This document shows, piece by piece, positions 38,105-50,448 of a DNA stretch of 64,000 nucleotides (within the stretch, counting starts at the first letter, position 1; every line of letters starts with the position of its first letter). The notes beneath the pieces were generated by a model. The model ran no database searches, was not told the DNA's origin, and saw only the letters and a list, made by a program, of their open reading frames with translations. This DNA is from Rhabdophis nuchalis. Its lineage: Eukaryota > Chordata > Lepidosauria > Squamata > Natricidae. Where the stretch lies: NCBI GenBank assembly GCA_039707465.1, contig CM077645.1:61103850-61167849 (forward strand), in the 5' to 3' direction. The translations under genes and the position numbers were made by a program.

Positions 38105-38334
38105 CAGAGGGAGGTTGCTACCAGTTCGGCCAAACCGGTAGTGGTATTTTGGCTGGGTTGCAGAACTAGCAGCGACCCAGGCTGGCCATGCCTCTGAATC
38201 AGTTACCCAGTCACCACTGCCATTGCCAGCATGTTGTTTAGTAGTGCATGTGCGTGCACAGTTCACTATAAATTGTTCTACGTAAAGCGTGCATTAAGTG
38301 AACCGGTAGTAAAACCGGGAACAACCCACCTCTG
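38105..38334. mobile_element. Non-autonomous hAT-like element (230 bp), CAGAGGTGG family
   Basis: The left end CAGAGGGAGGTTGCTACC pairs with the right end (complement CAGAGGTGGGTTGT). The exact 8-bp duplication atgtgatg lies at 38097-38104 and 38335-38342. The sub-terminal 'gttcggccaaaccggtagt' and 'gaaccggtagtaaaaccggg' extend the inverted repeat. Confidence 0.92.
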
Positions 38335-38342
38335 ATGTGATG

Positions 38343-39377
38343 GTGTATTTAATTTTGTTTGTCTCATTCTTAGGGCCTATGATGTTGCTCTTGGAGTAAA
38401 TGTGGTGAATAAAGTAGACTTCTACGTCATTTGAGGGCATGTTTCCATGTATTAGAACCACTGTCCTGTTTCTTCTCACTTTTAAGAATCTGCATCAGTT
38501 TGGGTGACTTGTAAATAAATATGCAGAATAAAATGTGTCATACCTTCTTCTTAGGATTGAGACAGAGTGATTGGCCCAAGTTCATGCAGCTACTTTGAGC
38601 CTCAGGTAGAATTCACAATGTCCTACCTTTTTTAAATAAAGCATTAGCCTTTAAAATCACAGAATCTTGCTTCTTGTTAAAATTCAGTACCTGGGATGAA
38701 TTGGAAGGATGTGGATGAAAAATGGGGGCAGAAAGGAAAGATTGAAGTGGGCAGAAATCTTGTTCAATATATACAGATATTTGCATTAATTGGTGGCTGG
38801 TTTTATCTGGGTTTATTGCTCAGCTTTTAATTAACTGTTTCCGGATTTAATCTTGCAGTGTTCTGTCTGTCCTTGTTTAATCCCGCATTCTAACAGTGAG
38901 CTTATTTATGCAGATCAATAATGTTTACAAACATGAAAGCTGACTCTGTTTCTGAACTTAGAAAGGATGGCATTGGTTATCAATAACGAAAGAATCCTCA
39001 GCAGGTGGCATGTCAATGTGCATAAAATCAATGTGTACAGAAGAGAAAAGATTAAAACTTTTTGGGTGAGAAAAGCAGAAAATGATTCATGGACTCTTTA
39101 ACACTTTGTCATTTAGGACTCATTCACCCATCCACAAATGCCTTCCCAACTATGGCCTATTTATTTGGCATAGTTTTACTAAAAAAGCATAAATAGAAGC
39201 ACCTGTAGCTTACTACAGCTTTGCACATCTTTTGTAATTTTAGGTTTCTATGGTTGGTATGGCCAAGGAGTCAAATGGCCCTCTTTGAACATGATTAAAT
39301 ATTTAATTATTGGAACAAATAAAACATATTTTCAGGGCACATGATGGGAACAATGTAATTTTATCTTTCTTGCTTGT
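38343..39377. other. Unique DNA, no gene seen
   Basis: Nothing recognised. 38800-38960 contains TAATTAA and TGTTTAC motifs but this is weak evidence. Confidence 0.45.
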
Positions 39378-39573
39378 CTTCTGCTGACTGCTAGCTGCCA
39401 GCAGTATAGCAACATGAATTTCACAGTTTCAAGGTTGATTTAGCCTTCCATCCTTCTGAGGTCAGTGAAATGTTGATTCAGATTGTTGGGGGCAATATGT
39501 TGAATCTGTAAACTGCTTAGAGGGCTGTAAAGCAGTGTAAAGTGGTATATAAGTCTAAGTGCTATTGCTATTC
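39378..39573 (+). mobile_element. tRNA-derived squamate SINE, 5'-truncated
   Basis: Contains 'ctgctgactgctagctgcca', 'agccttccatccttctgagg', 'agattgttgggggcaatatg' and the terminal 'gtggtatataagtctaagt' followed by 'gctattgctatt'. The tRNA-like head is missing. Same family as 15453-15716 (minus) and 58274-58478. Confidence 0.8.
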
Positions 39574-39649
39574 GAATTATTAAAAATGTATATGATTATC
39601 TCCAAAATCCTGTTATGCATGATACATGCGGGGATGGGGTATGTTCCTG

Positions 39650-40500
39650 AGATGGACGTATGAACAATGCCAGGACTGTATGCCAAGAATATGTACTCCC
39701 ATCAGAGACACCTAAGGCATAAAGGTCACCCCAGATGCCCAGCTAAACATCCCGGGGCAGCAGTGGTGTAGGAGGAAGATGCTAGAGGCACATGATGACT
39801 TTAGTGACAACAGCAAAGGCATCATTATATTTTACATAGGAGAAGGCAATGGTAATCCACTGCTGTATTTTACCGATGAAAACAAATGGATAATAGGATA
39901 AAGCAACTGACTTTTATGGTGCCAGATGGTGCCCCATGTTGAATGGTATTCAACACACTATTGAGAAAGAGATCAGGATCTTTTGGAGTGTTTGTGATCC
40001 AATGATTAAAGCCTTCCAGATGTCTCATTGTTCATGCTTCTACCATGCAGAAAAAGAAATCTAAACCTGCAAAGACAGAATTACAGTGAGAACATGGAAC
40101 CTAAGAACCATCAGGAAAGCACAATAGTGAAAGATAATATGAACTGATTACACATTTATATGTCAGGCTTCTGCAAATTGGAATGGATAGAATTTTTCAC
40201 TTTCAGTTAAAACATTGTAGTACTGTATTTGCTACTCAGAACACACACATTAAAAAAGATGGGATTATTTTCATAGTCAGGAAGGATATAGCAAACAAAG
40301 TATTTGGGACAATGCAGTCAAATGCCCAAACAACGTCAACAAATGTTTTGAACAATTCTTTAATGTGTTGATTTTCCAGCTTTGCATTGGAAAATGATGC
40401 AGAAGAGGAGTTTGATGAATATTATGGCAAGTTCAATCTGTTCTTCTGGTTAAAGACTAGAATTCCAAGAAGAAACCAAAGCCAAGATAGACAATCAGAG
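39650..40500 (+). pseudogene. BovB (RTE-clade) LINE 5' region, 3'-truncated remnant
   Basis: The leader-like segment includes 'gagaaggcaatggtaatcca', characteristic of BovB 5' ends. It is followed by a decayed apurinic endonuclease region with recognisable pieces: 'VRTWNLRTIRK' (40085-40120), 'MSGFCKLEW' (about 40160-40185; intact elements have an ISE.KW block), 'KKDGIIFIVRKDI' (about 40255-40290) and 'NDAEEEFDEYY' (about 40390-40425). Stops and frameshifts are frequent. No reverse transcriptase follows, which is unusual because LINEs normally lose their 5' end. A later deletion or rearrangement is likely. Confidence 0.7.
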
Positions 40501-42755
40501 ATGTTGAATATAAAATAGAAGCTGAAAAATAAATATAGAATAGAAAGGGGAAAAACAAGCTGCAGACACCTTTGACTCTAGAGGTTTCTGCCATTCCATC
40601 AGATCAGGCCAGAGAAAGCATTCTTCTGTGAAACAATGTCATATAGTGATACCCAGGAAGTGTTGCACTGTTTTATGAAACAACCTGATGACATTCAGGT
40701 GACCCTGAATCTATTGACTGTTAGGGTCAATCTATTGACTATAGACAGTGTATGCCATTAACGTTCAACTTCAATTTTCAAAGAAAATATGGTATATCTA
40801 GTTTTCCAGCAGAATTGTACGAAGTGTGTTCATAATAACAATAACACGGGACTCATCTGATATACTACAAGCATAGCAACAACATGTAGAGTAATCCCCA
40901 TGGGATACATCAGAGTTTTATTTTCACTCAGGCATATCAAGACTTTACATGGAGAACATTTCAGTTCACCTCCCAAATTCTTCTATACTGCTTTGTTACT
41001 ATGCACAAGAACTGACTAAGCCCTGTATTATTTATATCATGAAAAACCCAACCGTGACTTGCAAGTCACATCTGAGTCTTTAACAATTCATCAGTTCACA
41101 AAGCTATCTGCATTTTCAAAAATTCAAGAAAGATACTGTATATGTATTTTCTAATGAAGAGTATGTTCCTGAGATACTGTTGGCTTCAACAAACCCTGAA
41201 AATATCCGGAAGATAGAAGAGTGAGATAGTCACTGAAAAAATATAAGTAGAAAAACTGATTCTTAAAACATATGGATAGCATATGTTGCAGAAATTATTC
41301 AGAATTCTCAAACAGGAAACAAAGAATGGGTAAAGGTGTGAGGATTTGTTTTTGGTATGAGATAACTAAAGCCTCCTTGTAGGAATTAGACCAGGGTTAT
41401 GAGGTCTCACGTAGGCCTTGTTTTTTTCCTAGGTTATACTTATAAAAATTTAGGCAAGATTAAATTATCTCTTCCAATAAAGTTTCTATTTTATTATGCA
41501 TTTTCAAGATGCTGAGATGAATGTCCTTTTCTCTTGGATATCTGTGGCCAGGCCTTTTGCTTTCATCCATGCTCTTCTGATGGTTCTGGCATAATTTAAT
41601 AAATGATGCATTAATATGTATTTTCAAGTCTTTTTTGTATCAACTCTTTTTGAAAAGTTTTACCATTGATATACAACTCCACAAGTCTATACTTCCAACT
41701 GGCATTATTTATAGTAATGGACACTTAATAATACGTTTAGCACATTGTTGCTCTCAAGTTCATATTCAGGGACAGAAACATTATCTCTCACTGGTTGAAC
41801 TATATTACAAATTGCTTAATTGGCAGTTGCAAATGCTTCTGTCTAATTAATTCAGTGTGTTTTTACTTTTTGAGGTGCACAATACAAATTTTTCACATCC
41901 AAATGACACATAAACTAGATTGATTAAAAGAATGATGAAATGTCAGCTTAATTTAAAATATGATTTAAATCACTTACATTTTAAGTTACTGCATGATATA
42001 ATAATATTCAAAGCAATTAGATACATAAACTGCTTCCAGGTGACAGGAAAATAAATTGCAAAAATTTCCATTTAAGGGATAACAGAAAAATAAAACATCT
42101 GAACAATAAGATAATACATTCTCTTTTTTAATCTATTAAATCAGAAGTATTATTATTTTCAACCAACAAATAGACTTTAATTTTGCTCGTACAGTAAATC
42201 TTAAAAATAATTGTGCCAAATATACTTGTGGAAGGAGGATTTTAAAAATAAAAAGTCATTAGTGATATCATCCAGCCTAAAAGGGACAAAAGGAAAAACG
42301 ATCCCTGATGCATTGATCGGCATCTCCTGTGTATCTATTGGCAAAGATCATGCTGTTCATAGTCCCTGTCTATGCTCCATGGATCAATACCTTAGGGACT
42401 TAAAAAAAAAAAAAGATCTTTCACTAAAGTGATAAATGTGAGTGGATCAACATTTTCAGATCTCTTTCAGCTGTACATTTAAACTTATAGAAGGTAAGCA
42501 ATGCATATCAAATGGATCAAAACCCAAGTAGGGAAACTGATTCCATAGCACACAGTGCAGTGTTTGTCTATAACATTTCACCAAGATTTTGTAAGGAGAG
42601 TCACTGACTGTCCATTAGCTTCAGTTCATTGATGGAACCAATAATGTCTTCTTCATTTAATAAATAAGCTAGCAATGTCCTTGGGGCTGTACAACACACA
42701 CACAAAGACACTTCTTGCCCCAAGGAACTTACTACTTCTTTGCCAGCTCCCAGGG
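40501..42755. other. Unique AT-rich DNA
   Basis: No gene or further repeat family recognised. Confidence 0.45.
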
Positions 42756-42840
42756 TGCCAGGTGGCTTAATGAATTAATTTTGCCAGGCGCTTTGAGATC
42801 TGGGGATAAAAGGCTCAATAGAAGTGCAAAGTATAGTGAT
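42756..42840 (+). repeat. Old MIR/L2-type 3' tail fragment
   Basis: 'ccaggcgctttgagatctgg' and 'ggataaaaggctcaatagaa' with 'gtgcaaagtat' correspond to the 3' end typical of ancient amniote MIR/L2-tailed SINEs. Only the tail is recognised. Confidence 0.55.
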
Positions 42841-42844
42841 TAAT

Positions 42845-43990
42845 TGCCTTTTCTTGGTGGGAAGTTGCCATCCCCTTTCTCACTTTCTCCAGCTTGCAAA
42901 CCAGAGGGAGTATTTAACTTTTTTATATATATAAAAACATCTTTACTAAGTAACAAATTAAGATGCAAATCGGGAGGGCTTTTTTTTTCTTTCACTAATT
43001 GGCTGATAATTAATGAATGTGGAGCTGACTGAGCAGATGCTCCCCTTAGAAAAAAGAGAAAGACAGATTTGGAATTTTTCTATCCCTTATTTTTTAAAAT
43101 CACATCAAGAAGATTGTAACATGTGGTGGGTGGGGAGTTAAGTAAAAGTAACTCCATCATTGATTTTTTTTAAAAGAGAAAATTAGAATACGTATATGTT
43201 TCCCACTGATCACAAGGATATCCATTTCTTTTACATTACTTTCCTCGTATCAGAATGTCCATGCTGGATGTATATGCATTTCTGCCTGTCGGTGTAGAGA
43301 CAACTCATAATTAGCAGCCAGGCCTCTGGGACCTAATTAACCAATTCAATTAACAAAAAAAGCATACAAGTCACCCTGACATTTGTCAGCCATTAGATGG
43401 GATGTTGGGCTGGCAGGTTTTGTCAAGGCATTAATGATGATTAGCTCATTTGCAGTTCACTTTTTACCTCAGGTCTTTCCACCTGGAAGTCTGGCAAAAA
43501 TAACTCCGCAAAGAAACCAAAAGGAAAAAGGCTTGGGGAAGAGGACCACTCATGGAAACGACAGTGACCCTCAAAAGGAGTCTTGACCTTTCATTGAACA
43601 CATAATCAATAAGAATAGTCTTTCCCCCACCCTCCCCTGGCTTTTCAGTTGAGTCTTTAGAGGAATTAGTGCTTCTCTGAGCCCAGAGACTGGCATTTGC
43701 TCCACAGGCTGAACTGTCTTGTTTTCATCTTCTTTGGTGAGAAAGGCCTCCATCCTACAAACATCTTGTCAATAGTGAGCCATTACTCCAGCAGGGCTTC
43801 TCAGCTTGGCAGGCTTGTTTCTAGCTGAAGCCAAACTCTTTGTTCTTGGGGACTGATTAACTGCAGCACTCTATGAAGTAAGCAGATATTTATACATCAG
43901 TTTCTTCCGATCTTGCTTAATTGAAGAACCTTTCCCCAGCAGTTCTGATTTAATGGTATAGTATGAATTGATAAGGACATACTGCACCCC
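42845..43990. promoter_or_regulatory. Candidate conserved non-coding (enhancer-like) block
   Basis: Repeat-free DNA with several homeodomain-like runs ('gacctaattaaccaattcaa', 'gcattaatgatgattagctc', 'actcataattagcagccagg') in a mixed-composition context. The short open frames within (43383-43586) are not protein-like. The call rests on sequence texture and is inference. Cross-species alignment is the decisive test. Confidence 0.35.
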
Positions 43991-45531
43991 AAAACATAGG
44001 AAGCAATAGTCTTGCCAAAGAGAAAAGAAATTTACTATAAAACCTGTATCACCTTCAAATGAACACTTATAAGGTTGGGGTTTTTTAAAATCATGAATAC
44101 AGTGATAATCCTTAATCCACTGAAAAGCATATTTAACTCTAATTACAATGTATATGCTTCTATGGTTGCCTAGATAGTCACTGGAATAATCTTTAGCCTT
44201 GTATTAATAAAGAAAAATAATCTGTCAAATTGTGTGGGATGTATCAAAATATTCTGCTTTAATGATTCTTTCAAGACTCAAAATTAACCATTTTAAGTTC
44301 AGTTTAACTCTGATTTAAATACAATTAACTGCAAATTTCCTGAGAGATTTTCTTCTTCTTCACAGATGTTGGCTATATTAAAAAAATTATAATGCAATTC
44401 ACATGCAGAACTAAGAATACTTTTAACTTTTGGTTATACTTTGGCTTTAAAGTTATACGTTAAACATTTGAAACAGAAACTAGTTTATCTGAACAGTTTA
44501 TCTATCAGAAAGTAATCAGAGACAGATGCTTCATGGTATGTTGCATGAATTGATGATAAGTGTGCTGAAAAACTATATTTACATGCTACATGCTAATAAT
44601 CACTACAGATACAAAATAGCCATGCTGCATACAGATGACCAGTGGTAGGAAAAATGAAGTGAATTTCAATGCTTTTGGGAAAAAGTTCCTTGCATTTCTT
44701 TTTTTCTTTTTCTTGGCATCTCCTAATTTTTCCCAAGAGACTTTTAGGAGCTTCTGTATTGGGCTTTTTCCGCTGTGTGGGAAAGTATTATATTTCTAAG
44801 ATTTCATGCTGGTGATATGAGAAAAGAAAATGACAAAGTAGGGTACAATATATACCAAGATTTATTTACTATAATTGTGGAAAAATATGACATATACATT
44901 GAATTTACCTTCATCTCAAACATTTTTATAAATTCACTAATTATGCTGAATTATCAAAAGAACCAAAACATCAACTCACATTTACCAAGCAGCCTTTCTG
45001 TACATATGGAACTAAAAATTACATTCTGGAAAGTATAGAGGGCAAGGTAACTATATATAATTGGGACTATTCATGTACTAACAATATAACAGTGGCAGCC
45101 CATTATTGTCACATACATTGTTAAATCCACAAAGAGCAACTGGTAGGTTAAATCTATTTTAGCACAGAAAGCTTGACAAAAATCCTTGCCACCAAGTATT
45201 TGATACTGATCACAGTGTCGCATCAGGGAACAAGAGCTCAAAAGAAAAAGTCATTTTTTATTTCTGAACTTTAGACACAACGGCTTCTCCTCTGCTCTGG
45301 CTCCCCAGGTTCTAGTTCTCTTAGTAGGAGGTGTTTTTCTTTTTTGTATGCCACTCAACAAGCGTGAGGTTTTTTTTCTGAAAAGGAAGAATCACAAGAC
45401 TGCATGGATGCAACAGAGATGAGTTTGGAACTGATTCAGTGTTCATACTGTGCTCTCAAGGGAAATCAAATCATACCCAAACCTGAAGAATTATAACAAA
45501 AGGTGTGGCTCTTTCCTGTTATGTTGACACT
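43991..45531. other. Unique AT-rich DNA
   Basis: No gene or repeat recognised. The 87-codon frame at 44775-45038 has no motif. Confidence 0.5.
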
Positions 45532-45640
45532 TCAGTTTATTTATTTACATTTATATAGCTGCCCATTTTAGAACAGCTCTGGGTGGTTTACAACCAATAA
45601 AATAATATGAAAACAGTATATAATAACAGATTAAATTTAA
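45532..45640 (-). repeat. LINE/SINE 3' tail fragment, minus strand
   Basis: (TTTA) tail, then 'tatatagctgcccatttta' and 'gctctgggtggtttacaacc', the reverse complement of an L2-like 3' terminal hairpin, somewhat diverged from the GC-rich copies. Confidence 0.6.
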
Positions 45641-45949
45641 ACAGTGTCAATTCTTTATAGTTATTTTATTGTTAACTGGGTTGCTAAGGGGGAAATTACC
45701 AAAATAACTGTTCCAAACCAGTCCTGTTTCTTGCTTTTCCAAGCACCCCAAAATCTCCATAGTGCTGCAGATAATGAGCATACATGCATATATAAACCAT
45801 TTTTTTGTGAAAGGATTTGCTGATGATATCACCATTGCCCAGGGATGTCCAGTTGAGTGCTCCTTTCATGTCTCTGCACAGTTTCACACTGAAGTAGTAC
45901 ACATTAATATACTCGTGGTCACCTGCTTTAGAACTGTTGGGTTGAGAGG
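45641..45949. other. Unassigned DNA
   Basis: Nothing specific seen. Confidence 0.4.
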
Positions 45950-45957
45950 AGCTAGAG

Positions 45958-46056
45958 CAGGGGTCTCCAATCTTTGCAACTTTAAGTCTGAAGGACTTCA
46001 GCTCCCAGAGAGCTGAAGTCCTTCAGACTTAAAGTTGCAAAGGTTGGAGACCTCTG
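45958..46056. mobile_element. Palindromic miniature hAT element lacking its centre (99 bp)
   Basis: The left arm CAGGGGTCTCCAATCTTTGC and the complementary right arm meet at 'cagctcccagagagctga'. Related elements at 57150 and 60907 have about 35 more bases in the middle. The exact 8-bp duplication agctagag lies at 45950-45957 and 46057-46064. Confidence 0.95.
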
Positions 46057-46064
46057 AGCTAGAG

Positions 46065-47243
46065 CATATGAAGGGAGATTACCCTGCTCCATGACAGCAA
46101 TGGGTCTCAAATGCAAGGTTGCTGAACATCAGCTCACTGTTCTAACCTCATGAACCTCATATAGATGCACCTTATTATATTTATAATTATATAAATGTGT
46201 GTGTGTGTGTGTGTGTGTTAGGTTTTTGATTTTTAAAAAAAGTACACAACGGAACTCATAGCTTTCTGTCTAGATGGTCTCTGGTGATGAGCCGAAAGGC
46301 AGAAAAGGAAAGCAGTATGCTTCCTCCCTTAATTGGGGCTTAACAGGGTGTTGTGACACAAATATATATAAAGATATATTGTATATGAGAAAATTGTAAA
46401 CCCAATGGACATTTTTTTGGTTATATATTAATATCCAATGAAAAAAACTCAGAATATAGAAGTAGACCAACAACCACAATGCAGGAATTAGAGCCAGGCA
46501 ACAAGAGAAGGCCCCAGGTACCTTTTGGACAGAGGTATTAGAAAATGTCTAATTAAGGCCAAATACATTAGATTTTTTATCTATGACATGGAAGTGGATT
46601 CCATGTATAAAATTCTAGCCATGCTTGCATCCAACTTCATTTTTTCCTTCTATACTCTTTGATACATGCACTTTGTAAGCACTGTCATAATTTTCACAAA
46701 TAGTCATTCTATGGAAAACAGATGTTTTGCTTGTTACTTGGAGACTTGTGTAGTGGAAAATTAAGCCACGAGAAAAGATTTCTTTATATAATAAAATAGC
46801 ACATCAGGGAGAATACTTGTATAGAATCTCTCCCCAGCTATCCTATTTGGGGTGAAAGAGAAAGGAGGCAATGGATTTAATCATGTAAGGTTTTTTTGTG
46901 GTTTTTGTTTTTTTTGTAATTTCATAAGGGCCATTGACTCTGTGCCACTGGAGACAGCTATTGTGTGGCAAGTGGGATTTAGAGTCTTTGAGTTGTGAGA
47001 GCACATGTAAGGCATTTGGGATTTCAGGCATTGCTCACATCAAGGAGTTGGCTGATAAAGGTCAAAACTAAGCATGTATGACTGAGATTGCGCACCAGAT
47101 ACATATCACAACCATACCTGAATCTGACTTGTCAGAATTGTAGTTTTCATGCTGTTGTTTTTTTATAATGCCTTGCTGAAAGTTAGTGATAATATAGGTT
47201 AAAGGTCATGAAAAATTCTAGTTACTAATACTAATAATTCTCA
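46065..47243. other. Unique DNA with (GT)n
   Basis: (GT)n at about 46197-46219. No gene recognised. Confidence 0.5.
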
Positions 47244-47945
47244 TAATCGCTCGTTACGTCCCGCCTAGACTACTGCAATTCTCTCTACATGGGGCTCCCG
47301 TTGAGGTGCACCCGAAGACTCCATTTGGTGCAGAATGCGGCCGCACGGGGGATCCTGGGAGCCTCACGGCATTCCCATGTAACACCTCTCCTGCGCGAGC
47401 TGCACTGGTTACCGGTGGCTTTCCGGGTGCGCTTCAAGGTGTTGGTAACCATCTTTAAAATGCTCCATGGCACGGGGCCTAGCTATTTGCGGGACCGTCT
47501 CCTACCACACACCTCCCTTCGACCGATCCGCTCCCACAGGGAGGGCCTTCTCAGGGTACCGTCTGCCAGGCAATGCCAGCTGGCGGCCCCCAGGGAAAGA
47601 GCCTTCTCTGTGGCGGGCCCAGCCCTCTGGAACAACCTACCCCCTGAACTTCGTACCACCACAGACCTTCGCCTCTTCCGCCGATTACTCAAGACCCACT
47701 TTTTTCATCTAGCCAGCCTAGCTTAGATCCTGAGGCAATTTTTACAGACTTAGGGATTTTAACTTTTTATTCATTTTAATTATATTTTAGCACAGGCTAT
47801 ATTTAATTTAATTATATTTTAGCGTTGTGTTTGTTTGTATTATAGTTTGGTTGTTTGTACTCTTTTAAACCTTCCTGTGCACCGCCCTGAGTCCCATTGG
47901 GGAGATAGGAGCGGTATAGAAATGGAATAAAATCTAAAATCTAAA
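47244..47945 (+). mobile_element. L2-clade LINE, 5'-truncated, plus strand
   Basis: Encodes the ORF2 C terminus in one uninterrupted frame: '[19 protein letters not shown]', '[14 protein letters not shown]', '[19 protein letters not shown]', 'HGTGPSYLRDRLLPHTSL', 'SVAGPALWNNLPPELR', ending at 47726. A roughly 200-bp 3' UTR ends in 'caccgccctgagtcccatt' and an AAATCT-type tail. It is truncated upstream of the YADD box. The intact family protein reverse-transcribes its own RNA at the target site; this fragment cannot. Confidence 0.88.
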
Positions 47946-49534
47946 TCTAGTTTCTACCACTTCATTTGATGTTTGAGGGATGGCTAATTATATTTCTATA
48001 ATATTTTGTTTTGGTAGAAGTATGAAGGAGATATTAATAGTAATATGGTCTGTGTATGCCTATTTTGTCTCCTACAATCCAACAGTAGAAGCTAATTATG
48101 AAATTACAGCAGATGTACCATGTAAGGCTACATAATTTATTAAGAGAATCCACATAGACCATAGAAATTGTAGAAGGGCATAATCACTTTGGTAGCATAG
48201 CAAAAAGATGTCCAAGGATGTATAATTAAATGCAAACATTTTTGTATCATGTGATGCCAATATAACTCCATGAGTTTGACACCTGTGATAGCATATAGCA
48301 TTTCAGCTAAACTTCTCCACTCCTTCTCTGAGAGTATAGCAATGGAACTTCCAGGAAAATGGTTTGCATGTTTACTAGGTCTATTGAGAGAAAAAGAAGG
48401 CTATGGTGAACCATGTTTCTGATAGTGGACTTGCAAAAAGTAAATGTGATGATGCTGCATTACATGTACGTATTCCTGAAAATAACATGCAAGATCGTCA
48501 TGTTTTTCTCTCTATGGCAGCCACAAAATAACATTAAGGCAAGAATAAGAAGAATTCTGTGTGTGCTTGAGCTGCCAGTGCAAGGAACATCTAGCTAACA
48601 GAGAAGCAAATATTTTAGCTGAGTGAGATCTGTGGAAGAAAAAAGAAGCAGGTGTACTTCTCCATATATTTTCAATATCCTAGTCCAAGTCTTATAGCCA
48701 TTATAGCTTACCTGAAATTTGTCAAATTAATTACATCTGATTTCACCAAGTGGTGACAAGTAGGTCTGATTAGTTGCTTGCAGATGTGCTTATAGATAAA
48801 AAGAAATGTTAATAGGAATTTTCAGTTTTATCCATAGTGGAACGATTCATTTTATACATTTTTATCATCTGCTTTTCAAACCAAGACATAAAAAATAGTT
48901 TCACCCCAGGCAACATCTGTTTTTAAAGTGTTTCTATAGTTTCAACAATGCCAGCCCCGTTTTTATATCTAAATCTACATAAAGGACTAATTTTTGCTGT
49001 AGGCTAATTGTGGAATTAATATTGGAAGGTACTAAAAAAAAAAAACCAATCCCTGGGTGGAAAAAAAAGAGGAAAAGAAAAGAGAGGAAACAAATATTTG
49101 AATAAAAATTGTTTTACCTAGATTGATAAGTTGAATGTTTAAAAGTGAAATAAAAGTTCTTGCTTTCTAAAAAAAAATAATTTAAGACTTTAAGACTAAT
49201 TTAAGTTTTTTATTATCTAAAGATTTCATTCACTTTTCATGCTCAGTCATGATTTCTAAACATCATTTCACATCATTTGCTATGATGCAACTATAAAACT
49301 ATGGGCGTTCTTTTTTAATTTTGTAAGCTACTTTATATTTTATATTTACATTTTAAAGTAAATGTAATATGTAATATATCTTACATATTATCAGTAGATT
49401 AGGAATTTTTACTGAATTCCTAGCAACATTAATAATACATAAAATAAACTTATAATTGGTAATCAGAAAACAATAGGTTGAGTCTTTTTCTTACATATTC
49501 CAACTTGATTTACTAAGCCCAATAAACTATAAGT
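47946..49534. other. Unique AT-rich DNA
   Basis: No gene seen. A likely relic of the Charlie-like family is listed at 48240-48285. Confidence 0.5.
48240..48285. repeat. Relic of a Charlie-like hAT right end
   Basis: 'ccatgagtttgacacctgtg' resembles the right end 'cacgagtttgacagccctg' of the element at 1667-1796, preceded by a matching 'tcatgtga'. No left end or duplication found. Confidence 0.4.
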
Positions 49535-49542
49535 GCTTAGTG

Positions 49543-50009
49543 CAGAGGCGTAGCGTGGGGGGTTCAGGGGGGGCCGGCTGCACCGGGCGCAACATCTGGG
49601 GGGGGCGCTCGCACTCGCAGCTCTCTGCCCCTGCCTGGCTCACTCACTCTCTCTGCAGTGCTGGCTGTGCGAATCCGATCCGAGCCGCCGAGTCGCCGCC
49701 CACTGTGGAGGAGGGGGGGGTGCCAGGCCTGCGGAGTGGTGGGTGCGAAGAGAGAGCGAGGGACTATCTGGGGGAGGGACAGTGCAGCGGCCGCCCAGCG
49801 CAGCGCTGAGCACGGGAGAGAACCAGACCAGACCAGACCAGGCAGCAGCAAGAAGAAGCTGGCAGCGGCGGCAGGTGACACAGGCCAGAGAGGAGAGAGG
49901 GAGCCAGTGGTGACAGACACTGCGGGAGGAAAACCTAGGAGGACCTGGAGGAGAAAACCTAGCCTGCTGACTGCTGTGATCGGGTCCAGGACAGCCGGTG
50001 AAAAAAAAG
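49543..50009 (+). promoter_or_regulatory. GC-rich leader of the hAT element, probable promoter and 5' UTR exon
   Basis: The region is GC- and CpG-rich, in sharp contrast with the AT-rich flanks. It ends at 'aaaag|gtagga', a plausible splice donor (intron from 50010). Frames through it are open but arginine/proline-rich with no motif, so I read it as promoter/5' UTR. The partner acceptor 'cctttttttag' ends at 50420, 28 nt before the transposase start codon. Confidence 0.45.
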
Positions 50010-50448
50010 GTAGGAGTCACGAGTGACAGGAGTCAGGACTGACTGGAGTAGTACTGGGCTCAGTGGGCTGGCTGTGTAGTGCTAGCAGAGCATCTCCAAA
50101 ACTGAAGTTTCTTTGGGATGTTCCCGGTCTGCAGGTCAAGACTGGCATGTTGAGCTGACCAGATGGATTGAAGTTTGGTTGGTTCAACAGTGACGAGACA
50201 GATTTCGATCCATATGTAGCTGCTCCAGTTCAACATAAGTTGATGTAAGCCAGTGGGTCTAGCAACCTTTAATTTATTTTATTTTTTTGCTGAAAGAGTA
50301 AGGCAATAGGCATGAAGGTGAATAAACATTATGTTAAGAGTAAAGAAATGGTTATACAATGAAGGGGTGCTAAAAGTGCAGCAAGGCAAGAAAGTGATTT
50401 TCTTTTTTTCCTTTTTTTAGAATTTTAGCAGAATACTACACCTATATC

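Noticed and set aside
49564..50026. Frames of 118-126 codons in the GC-rich hAT leader
   Set aside because: The frames on both strands are open because of GC-rich composition. No motif is seen and the region is better explained as promoter/5' UTR.
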